64,000 nucleotides of DNA. Source: Gracilariopsis chorda. Its lineage: Eukaryota; Rhodophyta; Florideophyceae; Gracilariales; Gracilariaceae. The notes beneath the pieces were generated by a model. It had not been told where the DNA came from. It saw nothing but the letters and a program-made list of their open reading frames with translations, and searched no databases. Both the position numbers and the translations under genes were made by a program. Numbering within the stretch: the stretch's first letter is position 1; the number at the start of each line of letters is the position of its first letter. This document shows positions 10,553 to 21,228 of this stretch, piece after piece. The stretch covers positions 1 to 64,000 of the forward strand of contig NBIV01000233.1 in the NCBI GenBank assembly GCA_003194525.1, read 5' to 3'.

Positions 10553-12133
10553 TCAAGCTTTGTATTCTTTGGAAATAGTGTCAGCCATGTACTCCGCAAG
10601 CATTACAATTGACGCTAAGGGCCCCGCAGAAATCGGCATCTCCCTGAGGGAAGACGAATCTATAACCCTCAGCCCATTGACACCTCTAACCTCCAGTCGT
10701 TCCGTTAACACCTCACCGACCGGACAACCGCTAACGAAATGGGCCCCCGTGTTGATAGTGCTTCTTATCCAATCTTCAGTGAGCTTTCCTTGTTCTGGTT
10801 TGGTGAAAGTCATGTTGAACCGTTTCGGGAAACTCTCATGAACGCGCATTAATGACCTTAAACACCGATCCATTCTATCCATATCTTGTTTGGTTCCGAG
10901 CAAGTTGTTCTGAACAAAAGGTGGCGAGAAAGGGTTTGAATCTCGAATTCTTATGAACCCTCTGGACTCGACATTGCTGTGACAAAACGATCTTACTTCT
11001 GGAATACCCGGCCAGTAGGGTATGAAAGACGACCCAAAGTATCCATCTCGCCCAGCTCGTCCATTTGCAGCGGATACTGGAGTACGCAGAACACTAGGCT
11101 CTCCTCGCTCCCATCTAGCGCGTTGCTCAGGATCTTCAACTAGAGAGAAATTATTCGAAGGTTCGTTGGGCACGCCCGTATACCTTGATGAAATCGACCC
11201 GGACGTTCGGCAAACAGTTTTAGCTCCCACTGGCAAGTCAAGTAGGCATGACACGTTGGCTTCTTTCAGCACCTCTTGTGGTCCAATGCCAGATAACTGC
11301 AGAATTTTTGGGCTCCCATAAGGCCCAGCTGCAAGAATAGTTTCCCTTCTTGCTCGGAACGTTAGTGATTGTGTTCTATTTCTGTCAGAAGTTTGCATAG
11401 CCTCTACACCATGCGCCTGAAGTGATGGGCCAGATCTACTTAGGAGCAGTTTGGAAACTGTCACGTTCTGTATAAGCCTTAGATTGTGTGCGCATCGGCC
11501 ACCCAGAAGCGGTAATACATAAGCGCTACAGGAATCTGTTCGACGAAATTGGCTGTCAATAGTAAGGCGGTTCTGCCAAACTGATCTCTCTATAGAATCC
11601 AAATGGTCTGCAGATCGTGAGAAACCTGCTCGAACAGCCGCATTGATGTAATCCGAGGCATAAAGCAATGGGCTTGCAGGGACAGACACTGAAAGCTGAT
11701 CGTATGCTCTCTCAAAGTACGCGCGAGCACTTTCTGTTGTCAGACCCTCTATACCCCAGTTTTCGATAGAACCCGGGAGCGGAACAGTCCACTGCAAACC
11801 TGTAATTGCTGAAGTCCCACCCAGAGTGGCACCAGTAAGAACTGTATGTGAGCGGTTAAGGGCAGGGTTCGGGAGGGACTCAAATGTCTCGAGAAGCTCT
11901 GGGGACACCCATGTCGAAAACAATTTCCGTGGCGCTCGCACATAGAATTCGGCGTCAGGGCTCCGTGGAGATGCTCTCTCCAGAAGAGTTATCGTTAGAT
12001 TGGGCAGAGCGGTGCATAAACGGGCTGCTAGGGGACAACCAGCGGTACCCGCGCCAACGATAAGAATGTCAGAGTCTTGAGCTAGCACAGGAGCAATGAA
12101 ATAGAGCAGAAGAAGGCGAAGAAAGACTTCCAT
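10553..12133 (-). CDS. Secreted GMC-type FAD-dependent oxidoreductase
   Basis: An uninterrupted 526-residue frame from ATG at 12133. Residues 1-18 form a signal peptide (hydrophobic, cleavage probable after VLA), followed at once by the FAD-binding Rossmann motif VGAGTAGCP (26-34). TLGGTSAITGLQW (about 102-114) matches the GMC motif that contacts the flavin, and AAGPYGSPKILQLSGIG matches the second GMC signature. The C-terminal half has GAHFVSGCPVG (His465), at the position of the conserved catalytic His of the family, and GVNGLRVIDSSSL near the end. The second catalytic His/Asn, normally about 40 residues later, is not obvious: the segment reads ISAGPLAS. Glucose-methanol-choline enzymes oxidise alcohols or sugars, and some are hydroxynitrile lyases; the substrate cannot be told. 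Length is normal for the family, with several N-glycosylation sequons and no intron. Confidence 0.9.
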   Translation of the reverse strand: MEVFLRLLLLYFIAPVLAQDSDILIVGAGTAGCPLAARLCTALPNLTITLLERASPRSPDAEFYVRAPRKLFSTWVSPELLETFESLPNPALNRSHTVLTGATLGGTSAITGLQWTVPLPGSIENWGIEGLTTESARAYFERAYDQLSVSVPASPLLYASDYINAAVRAGFSRSADHLDSIERSVWQNRLTIDSQFRRTDSCSAYVLPLLGGRCAHNLRLIQNVTVSKLLLSRSGPSLQAHGVEAMQTSDRNRTQSLTFRARRETILAAGPYGSPKILQLSGIGPQEVLKEANVSCLLDLPVGAKTVCRTSGSISSRYTGVPNEPSNNFSLVEDPEQRARWERGEPSVLRTPVSAANGRAGRDGYFGSSFIPYWPGIPEVRSFCHSNVESRGFIRIRDSNPFSPPFVQNNLLGTKQDMDRMDRCLRSLMRVHESFPKRFNMTFTKPEQGKLTEDWIRSTINTGAHFVSGCPVGEVLTERLEVRGVNGLRVIDSSSLREMPISAGPLASIVMLAEYMADTISKEYKA

Positions 12134-13981
12134 GATGTTTGACTCCGACAGGTGTTCGAAAGGCTCTCATGCTGTCTCACCTTTATCTATCTCACACTCT
12201 GCGACAAACGAGAGAGCGCAAATCCCCGTAACTCGCTGTAATCTTTTGTGTATGTGCATGCTCGTATTTCTCTTGCATGCATGTCGTCGGATGTGTGTGG
12301 CGAAGGGGTCGAAGGAAAGATGAAGCAGCTTCGTTCGGTTTTCTCCACAAGAGATGCAGAGTTCTTGCTTTGCGCCTCTTGAAACGGACGAGTCTTCCAT
12401 GTTTGTTACATATGCCTGCCATGCTACCGGGTTGATACTGGTAGAGTACGAGTATAACGAGTACAGGTTCATATCATGCATTGTTGGCATTACAGAACGA
12501 TAGACGAGCCATAGCTCGCAGAGATTGGTTGACCACATAGCCACCATGAAACGAAATTTGCAATGGTGGACTCGATGAGTTTAATGAGAGACACTGGGTG
12601 GTACACCGAGTAATGCCATCGTGCCATTGACCGAGATGTCACCAATATGCAAGTCACGCATTATCAAAAGAGGGCAGCAGAAAACATCGTCTCTCAACAA
12701 GCTCTCCTGACAACATCACAATGATAAGCAAATAAGTCAATACTTACGGCCCTTTTGTGCAATGGTGCAGACGTTTCATAGATGTGGCTAAAATCAATAG
12801 AAAATAGATCGCCGTTACCACTGTCTCTTAGCTGCCCACTATAGGTGTGGCATGCAGTCCGGGGTAAGTTGGGTAAAAAGTGAATTGCTAAATATTTGCA
12901 ATATTTTGAGGAACGCACTACTCAAAGTGGTATTATTCGACGACCCCCCTTCCTGCAACATCACCTTCCCAACAAATTTAGCAGCTGTCCATCAGGGACA
13001 ACTGTTTCCATTTGTGCCGACGTGGATAACCACGATGGCGTTTTACACTGCTGTTATTGAGGTTACACAATTGTGTTGTGTTCACTAACTATACAACAGC
13101 AATTATTATTATACTAACAGTCCATTTCCAAATCGTGCAGGAACGAAGAACTTCTTCAATCCCCATTAGTTTTGAGAGACCCTAATGTGCTAATAAACCC
13201 ACAGTGAACAAATGTATTAAATCTAAGGTGAACTCCGGATATATCTGACCGGCATGTGCGCCTAAAAAACCTAATAGAAACAGATAGTGCACAAGCGATC
13301 TGTAGCTATGGTCCTGTGCTTTGTGAGCTAAAGTTGCTTTGTACTTCTTGGTTTTTTGAAAATTTTTTAGTATATGATATAGTTTGTAGTATAGAGTACT
13401 TTATCGTGGAAATTCACGGTTCGACACCTACGCAGAGATGGCTAAATACTGCTGAAGGCTGGAGGGAGGAGGAAAGACGCGAGGATAGTTGAGTTGAGTT
13501 GTTGAAGAGGCCACTCAAATCGAGTTGACATAGAAGTATAACGTGCCTTGAGAGGTCTACAAGCAACCCTTTCTAAAACTAGCTGAAAGATCTAGACTAT
13601 GATACTAACACGTATTGTCACTCAGCCGTTTTGGTTTTCTCTCTATGTCTCTTTCCTTGTTTTGCCATTGCCCTGCGTTTTTGCCCTAACAAAAGGCGCG
13701 GGTTTGTCCTTTCCTATATATCTCTTTCACTGATCCTACCATTGCCCTGCGTGCAACACAATGAGTGATACGAAGCGTCGAACGTGTTCGTTCTTGGAGT
13801 CCGACTGGACTCAGCCAGATCCATTGGACAGGACCTTTATATAGTGGTGGCCTTCTATCATAAAGATACCGTTGTACTTGCATCGTTCATACTGCTAGAG
13901 CTATCGGTCATGGCGGGGGAGCTAGAATCGTTCTACAGCGGACAGTAACGTTCTGTTACACTCAGTACTCCCTTGAATGGG
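12134..13981. other. Intergenic region, nothing recognised
   Basis: About 1.85 kb between the GMC gene start and element E. Short open frames exist on both strands (for example 12167-12547 minus) but show no domain, codon pattern or context that would support a gene. The right part (about 13500-13981) may be the 3' end or LTR of element E, but no second copy is available to prove it. Confidence 0.5.
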
Positions 13982-15435
13982 CTACTGTCCCAGTAGGCTT
14001 CTGGTATAGTTGAATTCCTTCACAGCAGCTTTACAGTTTTTCAAAGCTGTAGTGGGCAACCAAACCGCATCATCTGCAGAATCGTTTGTAAAACGAACCA
14101 AGTGATAGACGCGGCGTTGAAACTTGCGCTTCTGAAGGACTTCAGCGACTTCTTGTTCGACCTCGCCGTCGTTATTGACAACAATATCCAGAGTTCCGGC
14201 AGAGTCTGCGTGATATGGCTTCAATTTAGAAGCATGTACGACGTCGTGCGCTTTCTTCATATTATGCGGTGGTTCAATGCCGTACGTGACAAAACCAAGA
14301 ACCTGTAGGATTTGGAAAGGATCAACAAACCGAGGCTACCACTTTTTCGGTAGAGTTGCGCGTCTTGCCAAAGAAAGCAAATCAGTTTCAAGCGACATCA
14401 AATCGACCTTCTCAAATACCACGTCTCGTCTGCGCATGCCAAGATAATACTTCTGTCTGGCGCTAGAATTGGCAAACTGATCGCGCGCTAACGCTTGTAG
14501 AGCACTGCGACGGTCAACCAAGTCGGCGGCTTCCTGTGATCGAACGTTGCAGTGTTGAAGCTGGCTAGTAAAAAGCGTGTGCGGAATAAAACCACGTCCA
14601 ACCTCAAATGGGGCGCCCTTTGTTGAACCATGTCGGGAGGCGTTGTAATCAAACCAGAGAGTTGAAAGCGATAAATCCCAGGTCCTGAGGTCTTTCTGCA
14701 CGATCGCAAGGAGTATGGATGAAACGGTTCTTATGATGTTTTCTGACTGGTCATCCGCCTGCGGATGGTTTGTAGAGTAAACGTTGCAGCGAACGTTAAG
14801 TAGCTCAACTAGAGATTTCCAGAAGTTCGAGGTGACCTTCTAATCGCGATCACTGACCATGGTATGCGGCATACCATATAACTCAAAGAGTTGGGTGTTG
14901 AACAAGTGCATAGTATCGCAAGCAGCTGCAGTCTTCGTGTTTGGGATGAATATACCTTGCTTCGATAGTTTGTCGACGATAACGAGAATAGCATCATACC
15001 CACGGTCTAAAGTCGGGATATCAGTAAGAAAGTCAAAGGTTACAATTTCTCAACAACGATTAAGGATTGGGAGGGGCTGTAACAGTCCCTGTGGTTTGCA
15101 ATTGGACGACTTGTTGGACTGACATTTTCAACAAAAACAAACGTACTTGAGTACTATTTCGTACATGTTTGGCCAGAACACGTATCGATAGGCGGCAAAG
15201 TACGTCTTATCAGCGCCCATATGACCAATGCCATGGAAATACTTCATAACCGTAGTACGGTCGGTGAGCTTTGGGATATACAATCGGAGGGAGCCGGTTC
15301 CCATCCATTAAAGCGTATCGTTAGAGATCTTATAATTGCGTAGGTGGCGTCGGACGATATCCGATGGTTGGTGTGATGGATGGCGCAGCGCGTGGAGCAT
15401 TTCTGTAGCAAAAGAATCATCCGAGTATGCGGCAC
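13982..15435 (-). pseudogene. Element E integrase and chromo-like C-terminus
   Basis: In pieces across frames: an H2C2 zinc region (HGIGHMG ... CxxC, about 15240-15110), the first Asp in VTFDFLTDIP (about 15040), the second in MVSDRD (about 14855), and the Glu in DDQSENIIR (about 14750), so the DDE triad survives. A C-terminal piece at 13982-14260 starts with HDVVHASKLKPYH, typical of the integrase end, and is followed by a chromodomain-like segment (EVEQEVAEVLQKRK ... YHLVRFTNDSADDAVWLP). Several internal stops and frameshifts are present. Confidence 0.78.
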
Positions 15436-15439
15436 GCAT

Positions 15440-17400
15440 TCAAGTCATGAAGTTTGGAATGTGAGCATCGAGAGAGCATAATTGGGGAACATGATCGGGT
15501 CTACGGCTGAGAGCGTCTGGAACAACGTTCAAATGTCCGGCGAGATGTTCGATGTCGAATGAATGTTCCTGGATTTCATCCAGCCAACGACATTGGCGGC
15601 CGGTGAGCTTCGGTTTCGTTTGTAAGTATCGAATTGGATCATGGTCAGTGCATAGTTTAAAGTGGCGACCACGAAGGTAGGGCGCCCAAGTACGTAGAGA
15701 AATCATAACAGCGAGTAGTTCCTGATCTCCCGTGTCCCAACGAGATTCGGTCTCGGAGAGATGGTGGGAAGGAAAAGCGATTGGGCGCTCATCATGTGGC
15801 TGCGTAGAGCCGACTGCGTATTTCGACGCTTCAGTAGTGAGAATCAGCGTTCTGTCGGGAGAGATATGTGTCAGGACGGAGGCAGTAGCTAGAGCAGCCT
15901 TGATGGACTGGAATGCTGAATCCTGAGAATCTGTCCATTTGAATACCCTAAACCGAAGAAGGTCTGTAATTGGTTGGAGAATATGAGTGTAATCCTTCAC
16001 AAAGTGACGGTAAAAGTTCGTGAGGCCCACGAACTGCTGGATATGACGAATATTTGTCGGAGGTGGCCATTCGTTGATGGCAGTGGTTAGTTTCCCTTGT
16101 GTAGAAACGCCTTCATCCAAAACATGGAAGCCTAAGAAGTATAATTCCTTCACACCAAAAGCACACTTGGTGAGCTTGGCGTAGAGTTTGTGCTTTCGTA
16201 ACGCGGTGAACACTCTTCGTAGATGCTCTTTATGTTCAGATATCGACTCACTGTATACCAATATATCGTCTATATACAGCACCAGACATTCTCCGTTTAG
16301 GTCTTAAATGCCGAGGCGATCAAGCGACAGAAGGCAGCTGGAGCGTTCGTGAGACCGAAGCATAGAACCTTCCATTCGAAAGAGCGAAACCGCGTCCGTA
16401 ATGCGATTTTGTGACAATCTTCGTCACGGATTCGCCTCTGGTGGTACGCTCCCACCAAGTCCATCTGGGAGAAGATCTGGGCACCACCTACCTGGTCGAT
16501 GGCCTCGTCAATGAGGGGTAGCGGTGTTGAATCAGGTATGTTAATGCGGTTCAAGGCGTGGTAGTCACATACCATTCGTAGCTGACCGCCCTTCTTTCTC
16601 ACAAAAAACACGGGTGCACCGAAAGGAGACGAAAAGGGCCGAATGAGTCCCTTGCATAGAAGCTCAGCGAAGATATTTCGAAGCAATTGAAGTTCCTCAT
16701 TGGATAGACGAATCACCGGACGGACAGGGGGCGGCTCGTCTTGTTTGAGGTTGATCTCGAAGTCATGTTCTCGGCGTGGCGGAAGCTCATACGGAAGCTC
16801 CTCCCTGAAGATTTCTTTGAATTTATAAACAACTGCGGCAAGTTCCTGGTGACAGTCCACTGCGATTGAAGGCTGTATCCGGAGAGCAAAGAGTTCACAC
16901 GCTCGTTGTTTGACGAGCTTGTGCAGGCGTTTGAACGTAATCGTCTTGATGACGGGCGGCTTGGAGCGGAGAGACACTACATTAATTTGACGGGGAAACA
17001 CAGTAGCTTTCGAACCATTTGCGCGCGCGATGGTCATGGTATGCGTCTTCCAGTATACATTCGGGTTTAGCTTGCTAAACCATTCACGCCCGACGGTTAT
17101 GAGAGCAACATCGTCATGCTCCTGGTTCATAACAGTGACTTAAACGGGTAATGAGGCTTTGGTATCATGACGATTGACTTTCGCGGAAGCTTCGTACAAC
17201 ACTGGCACCGTACTGTGGTCACCAAACTGGCCTTGCGTGCATGCGGAAGGTTTGAGGAGCAGGTTGCAGCGCTTGGCGGCCTCTGGGGACATGAACGCAT
17301 GCAAAGCACCAAGATCAAGATGGAATGCCACCTCGATACCGTTGATGTAAGCATGGTCGAAGAGATCCCCGCCATAGTTTGTATTGACCGCCGAATGTTG
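15440..17400 (-). pseudogene. Element E protease, reverse transcriptase and RNase H
   Basis: The protease is recognisable at about 17310-17340 (FHLDLGALHAFMSPEAAKR), but the active-site triad reads DLG instead of DSG or DTG. Reverse transcriptase occupies 16297-17130 (GAPVFFVRKKGGQLRMVCDY, LCFGLTNAPAAF) and, after a one-base frameshift near 16300, continues with LYIDDILVYSES at about 16275. RNase H follows (LTTEASKYAVGS..., LCTDHDPIRYL...) to about 15500. There are stops between protease and RT. It is a dead copy; catalytic residues of RT (YIDD) are intact. Confidence 0.82.
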
Positions 17401-17435
17401 CGGGATACAGGTCTCAAGATCGGGAAGAGCGGCAC

Positions 17436-18304
17436 TTGGGTGCGGCGTGGTTTTTCTCTTTCTGTTTTAGTTTCTTACCGCACTTCGCGCGATATTGATA
17501 TAGTATCCTTCTCTCTACAGATCAACAGAGCATCCGATTGTCTAATAATGCATTTCTATTACTAATTCTTCGGACACATTTTCCGTAAGATTTTGTAAAT
17601 AGTTTTCATAACAAGCAAATATAATATACCTATCTTAAACTACAACTTTTGAACCATATTCATGGTAATATCCTAGAGATATGCGTAATACATTCCAGGC
17701 TATAATGGTTTGGAGATAAAAATCTCTTTCAATGGGATAAGGATAGTCGGAAAATGAATACTTCGCAAATTGCATATTACGTAGCTCTCCATTTGGAAGC
17801 AGCCTTGTGTCTTATCATACAGCGTACCATATTCAATTTTTTCTCCGTTTTGTCCGAGGCCACTTATGACAATGTAGTGAAACTGTAGTAGAAACCCCTC
17901 CTATAGTTCAGAGTATATGTTCTTGTTGTATGCTCTTCAAATCTTAAATAGATCCTTTATGTGTTTAACGCCAACAAAAGGTTCTTACGTCTGCTAAAAC
18001 CAGAGACCTATATGTAGTATAGTCCAAACTGTAACATTCTGTATATTAGGATTAAGTAAACTTGCGCGTATATGGCTTGCCATTTAGTTGTCTCTTAAGT
18101 AGTACAGACAGCATTCAAGTATCAGATACAGGTTCAAGTTTTGTTCTTGAGCAGGTTTATCAGTGAAGGACAAGTGCTTAAGAGCTCTTCAAATTTACAG
18201 CCTTTTTTACTCTTCTTGTAGTCATCTAACATTGCTGGTGATAACTGGGGCCTGTTTTCTGTAACACAGAATTCCTCGACGTATTCCCCTTTTTTTGAAG
18301 TATT
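17436..18304. other. AT-rich intergenic region
   Basis: About 870 bases, clearly richer in A/T than its surroundings, between element E and the LTR of A2. The minus-strand frame ending at 18134 (about 55 codons up to the LTR) could be the last exon-like tail of a disrupted host gene, but nothing supports it further. Confidence 0.45.
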
Positions 18305-19136
18305 TGTGGTGCAATGCCCCAAAGGGGAAAAACACGGAAAGACGTTCCGGATCTTCCTCTCACGAGGTGAGCCCAGTTGGTTAGAGCCCTCCCAGAGCTG
18401 TCACGGCGAAGCCGGTTTGTAGGACCAGGAACACCTGTCGGGACTTGCGCAGGGAGGTGAAGGCGAAGAATCGGTATCCGCGTGAGCGGGGTGTGATCCT
18501 CAGTAGAGGTATGTTTCCACTTAAGTGGGGATGTGTGAGCGAGTGCACACAAAAAGGCCGCAGGTAGCGCGATGTACTACCCTGAAAGGGGGAAAGGAGG
18601 AGAGTGAAGGGAAAGGAGGAAGAGTGGGCGAGGGTGAGTCGCGAGAGCGACGAACAGATACGGCAATGCCAGTGGACAGGACTCCCTATACAGGGCGAAA
18701 CACCAATGTGACTGAAACAATTAATCTGCCAAGGATGGGTCTATTTAGGTGTGCAAGAGGGTTAGAGGTCCCGTGGTTCACGGCGTTTCTGTCCCAGGAG
18801 GAGTTGAGAACGCGCGGAAGCGGCAACAACCAGAGCCAATTCCCCAGGTTGGGGTCCCTTGTTGGGGAAGGTTTACTGGTGCGACGGCAGTGCGCCGTCG
18901 CACTAAGTACTAGCTTCCCAGAAATGGGTGTGAAAATAATAAATAAAATCAACTAAAATACTCCACATTTCGTGGCAACATCCACTACTGTGGCCAACCG
19001 CCAATTGGCCCAAAACCGTTTCCCACGTGTCCATACCCACCATTGTGGGGCGTAGTTCATATACACACTACACAACCGATAATATCGGGAGAACGATCAA
19101 GTACCAGGAATCCCTCCCTGAGGGCGTTGCACTTCA
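18305..19136 (-). repeat. LTR of family A, 3' LTR of copy A2 (832 bp)
   Basis: On the minus strand it begins TGAAGTGCAACG and ends CACCACA, matching the copies at 5276-6082 and 62539-63342. It includes the conserved hairpin at 18879-18903. It is slightly longer than the other two because of small insertions in the middle. Confidence 0.9.
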
Positions 19137-19148
19137 TATCCCCCTCCT
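19137..19148 (-). other. Polypurine tract of A2
   Basis: On the minus strand GGAGGGGGATA lies directly before the LTR start, the expected plus-strand priming site. Confidence 0.7.
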
Positions 19149-19480
19149 GAGACTGGAAAACGACCGCGGACGCGGAGCACTCCCAGAAGAAAGTGGGTGA
19201 TAAAAGCGCGTGCGCCGTCTCCGGTTCTCCGGTAAACTCCTCTGCATCAGAGTTATTAGCCCCTGATATCGCAGCCATTGTATCCTCACCCCGCCTTCGC
19301 ACCTCCTCGTCACCGAGCGCACCAAAACAACCAACAACAACCACCCTCTAAGAGGGAGAAATTAGTGGCGACAACTACATCAACAACCGTCAACCACCGA
19401 GGTCTCTCGGACGATACACCACCGGTTTCTGGTCAGTTCCCCTGCCTCAGGGCGTTCAACCTCTAGTACAACCGGGAAAT

Positions 19481-21037
19481 GTGGCAGTTACGACCGACCA
19501 TCCCTTCCCACTACCACCTTCGGTGGGGTCTTCCGGAACGGCTCCGGTGATGAACTGGCTGACTTTTAACACCCTGGTGGGGCTCAATCTGATGAATCGG
19601 AATCACGCGTCGCGCTTGCGCCTTGCTCCGTGGTTTCACCCGGTCGCTGTCCTAAATGAGGGGTTGGTCACCACTTACGCGGATGGCTCAGACACCCTTC
19701 CGGGGGATTTGCCCAGGGCAGTCACCATCTCGTGGGATTGGCGTCACCTGATCGAGATTCCGCGTCACCACCTCCGAAGGAATTTGGGCGAGACCGTCGC
19801 TGTGGCGCAGAGCGCAATGGCGCGGATGGCATACCAACGGCAAAGCCGGGCTCCCTTCGATGTACCGGTCCCTATGGAGTTTGGCTTTGACGTTAGCAAC
19901 TTCCACACTCGCGGGGAGATTGGGTACGGCGAGAACCTGTTTCGCCTCGAGACCCTCGGTTGGAGGAATTTTCACGCAGTGCCGCAGGAAGCCCTTTCTT
20001 GGGCGCGGCCGATTATTCGGGCGCAGTCCCGCTATCTTTCGTGGCAATACTGGTCAAACTTCCTCCAGAACTTCATCCGCTATGAGCGGCGCTGGCGATC
20101 CCGATTCGGGTATTTCATCCCGTACCAGAACGTGGAGATAGAGCAGATTGCGCCGCCTCACCGACCAGGTCGGTATGTAGCACTCCCCGAGTGGTGGTGC
20201 TTCCATGAAGCCTGCCGGGGGTGCTACATAGAACTCCCGCCGGTACTTACGTACCTCGGTTCGCTGCTAATGCAGGATCCCCGGTCGGGGTTGTGGTCCG
20301 TAGTGATTACGGAGTGGGCGGCCCGCACTGCGGCTTATATCCTCAACGAGATGTACGACCAGTACCGTCTCTGGTTCGTTCAACCGCGTGTGTGGGCAGC
20401 GATCCGAAATCTCGATCTTCGCATCCCGCCTGGGGGCCAGGCCAACAATGAAGAGGTCCTCCAATTACTTGGTTACATCTACAGTGTTAGCTGGGGTGAG
20501 GTCCCGCTGGAGCAAAGTGGTCATATGGATGGCGGAAATGGTAACACCGGTGGTCCGGGACTGGGTAGAAACACCGCCCTTGCGGGGGATTTTGTCTACT
20601 TTGACCCCTGGGAGTTCCGGGAAATTTCCTCCGAGGAGGCGCGCGAACTCCGCGATGCACCCCGGCATGTGCCGGAAGACCACCCCGTGGGGTACGTCGA
20701 TTCTGACTACTACTACCGCGCATACGGCGGGGATGAGCCAATGGTCGATAATAAACCGGAAGAAGCCGGGGAGATGGGCGTAGAGGATACCGGCGCTAGC
20801 ACGGAAGCTCCCTTACAGGGGGGACCTCCGGGGGAGCCGGCTGCTGAGCCTTCGGCGGCAAGTGCCGGACCTTCTATCACCAGCGGGGTGACGGCGAATG
20901 AAAAAGAGATCATCGCACGTTTTCTCCGGGGTGCCCGTCTTAGCGCTGCTGAGGTATCGGGGGATGTCACCACTATGGCGGACGCGTTGGCCTACCGCCT
21001 CGCTGGTGGTTACGCCCCGGGCAACGGCGAAGAGTGA
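19481..21037 (+). CDS. Convergent extra ORF of family A (copy A2), longest intact form
   Basis: A 518-codon open frame on the strand opposite to the element's pol. It opens at a GTG at 19481 with no stop for some way upstream; the homologous start in A1 corresponds to about 19194 here, but the 5' end has drifted, so the true start is uncertain. Visible features: SRLRLAPWFHP (45-54), a Trp/Tyr/Arg-rich core (YERRWRSRFGYFIPY 201-215), GRYVALPEWW (230-239), CRGCYIELPP (245-254), an Asn/Gly-rich loop (about 350-365), an acidic Pro-rich region (about 385-475) and a helical tail near 480-500. The block at 326-342 (VLQLLGYIYSVSWGEVP) aligns with the B and C antisense ORFs. No known domain was recognised; it is not env-like, having no signal peptide or membrane anchor. 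Confidence 0.82.
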   Translation: MAVTTDHPFPLPPSVGSSGTAPVMNWLTFNTLVGLNLMNRNHASRLRLAPWFHPVAVLNEGLVTTYADGSDTLPGDLPRAVTISWDWRHLIEIPRHHLRRNLGETVAVAQSAMARMAYQRQSRAPFDVPVPMEFGFDVSNFHTRGEIGYGENLFRLETLGWRNFHAVPQEALSWARPIIRAQSRYLSWQYWSNFLQNFIRYERRWRSRFGYFIPYQNVEIEQIAPPHRPGRYVALPEWWCFHEACRGCYIELPPVLTYLGSLLMQDPRSGLWSVVITEWAARTAAYILNEMYDQYRLWFVQPRVWAAIRNLDLRIPPGGQANNEEVLQLLGYIYSVSWGEVPLEQSGHMDGGNGNTGGPGLGRNTALAGDFVYFDPWEFREISSEEARELRDAPRHVPEDHPVGYVDSDYYYRAYGGDEPMVDNKPEEAGEMGVEDTGASTEAPLQGGPPGEPAAEPSAASAGPSITSGVTANEKEIIARFLRGARLSAAEVSGDVTTMADALAYRLAGGYAPGNGEE

Positions 21038-21124
21038 GCCCCTTTTGTCCAGTTTCCTGGTGTTCTTTCCCTGGCTATGCCAGTTAGTGTAGTGTAGTAT
21101 TGTGGGGAGCTAGCTGCTCCCTTG

Positions 21125-21130
21125 AATAAA
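21125..21130 (+). promoter_or_regulatory. Poly(A) signal of the convergent A2 ORF
   Basis: AATAAA about 90 bases past the stop at 21037, just after a palindromic stretch (GGGGAGCTAGCTGCTCCC). It is the same arrangement as at 3339-3344 in A1. Confidence 0.55.
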
Positions 21131-21228
21131 CTTTCCCGTTTAGAACGGTGCTTCTCGGTTGAGTTCCCCGTCTTTGACGGGCCTTGCCTTGTTATCCTTT
21201 CCTATCGCTCCCCGCTCGCGCGGCAACG

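Larger units (their letters stand above)
13982..17435 (-). mobile_element. Element E: degenerate Ty3/gypsy pol
   Basis: A minus-strand series of pol domains in the order protease, reverse transcriptase, RNase H, integrase and chromo-like module. No gag or LTR could be identified upstream (17436-18304 is AT-rich and featureless). It is distinct from element D in sequence. Frames are broken at about 17130, 16300, 15430 and several places in integrase. Confidence 0.82.

Noticed and set aside
12167-12547. A 126-codon minus-strand frame upstream of the GMC gene
   Set aside because: No domain, no compositional support, and no homologous copy in the window.
18226-18956. Open frames inside LTR-A (also near 5835-6131 and 62964-63498)
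   Set aside because: They vary in frame between LTR copies and cross the LTR boundary; no conservation as protein.
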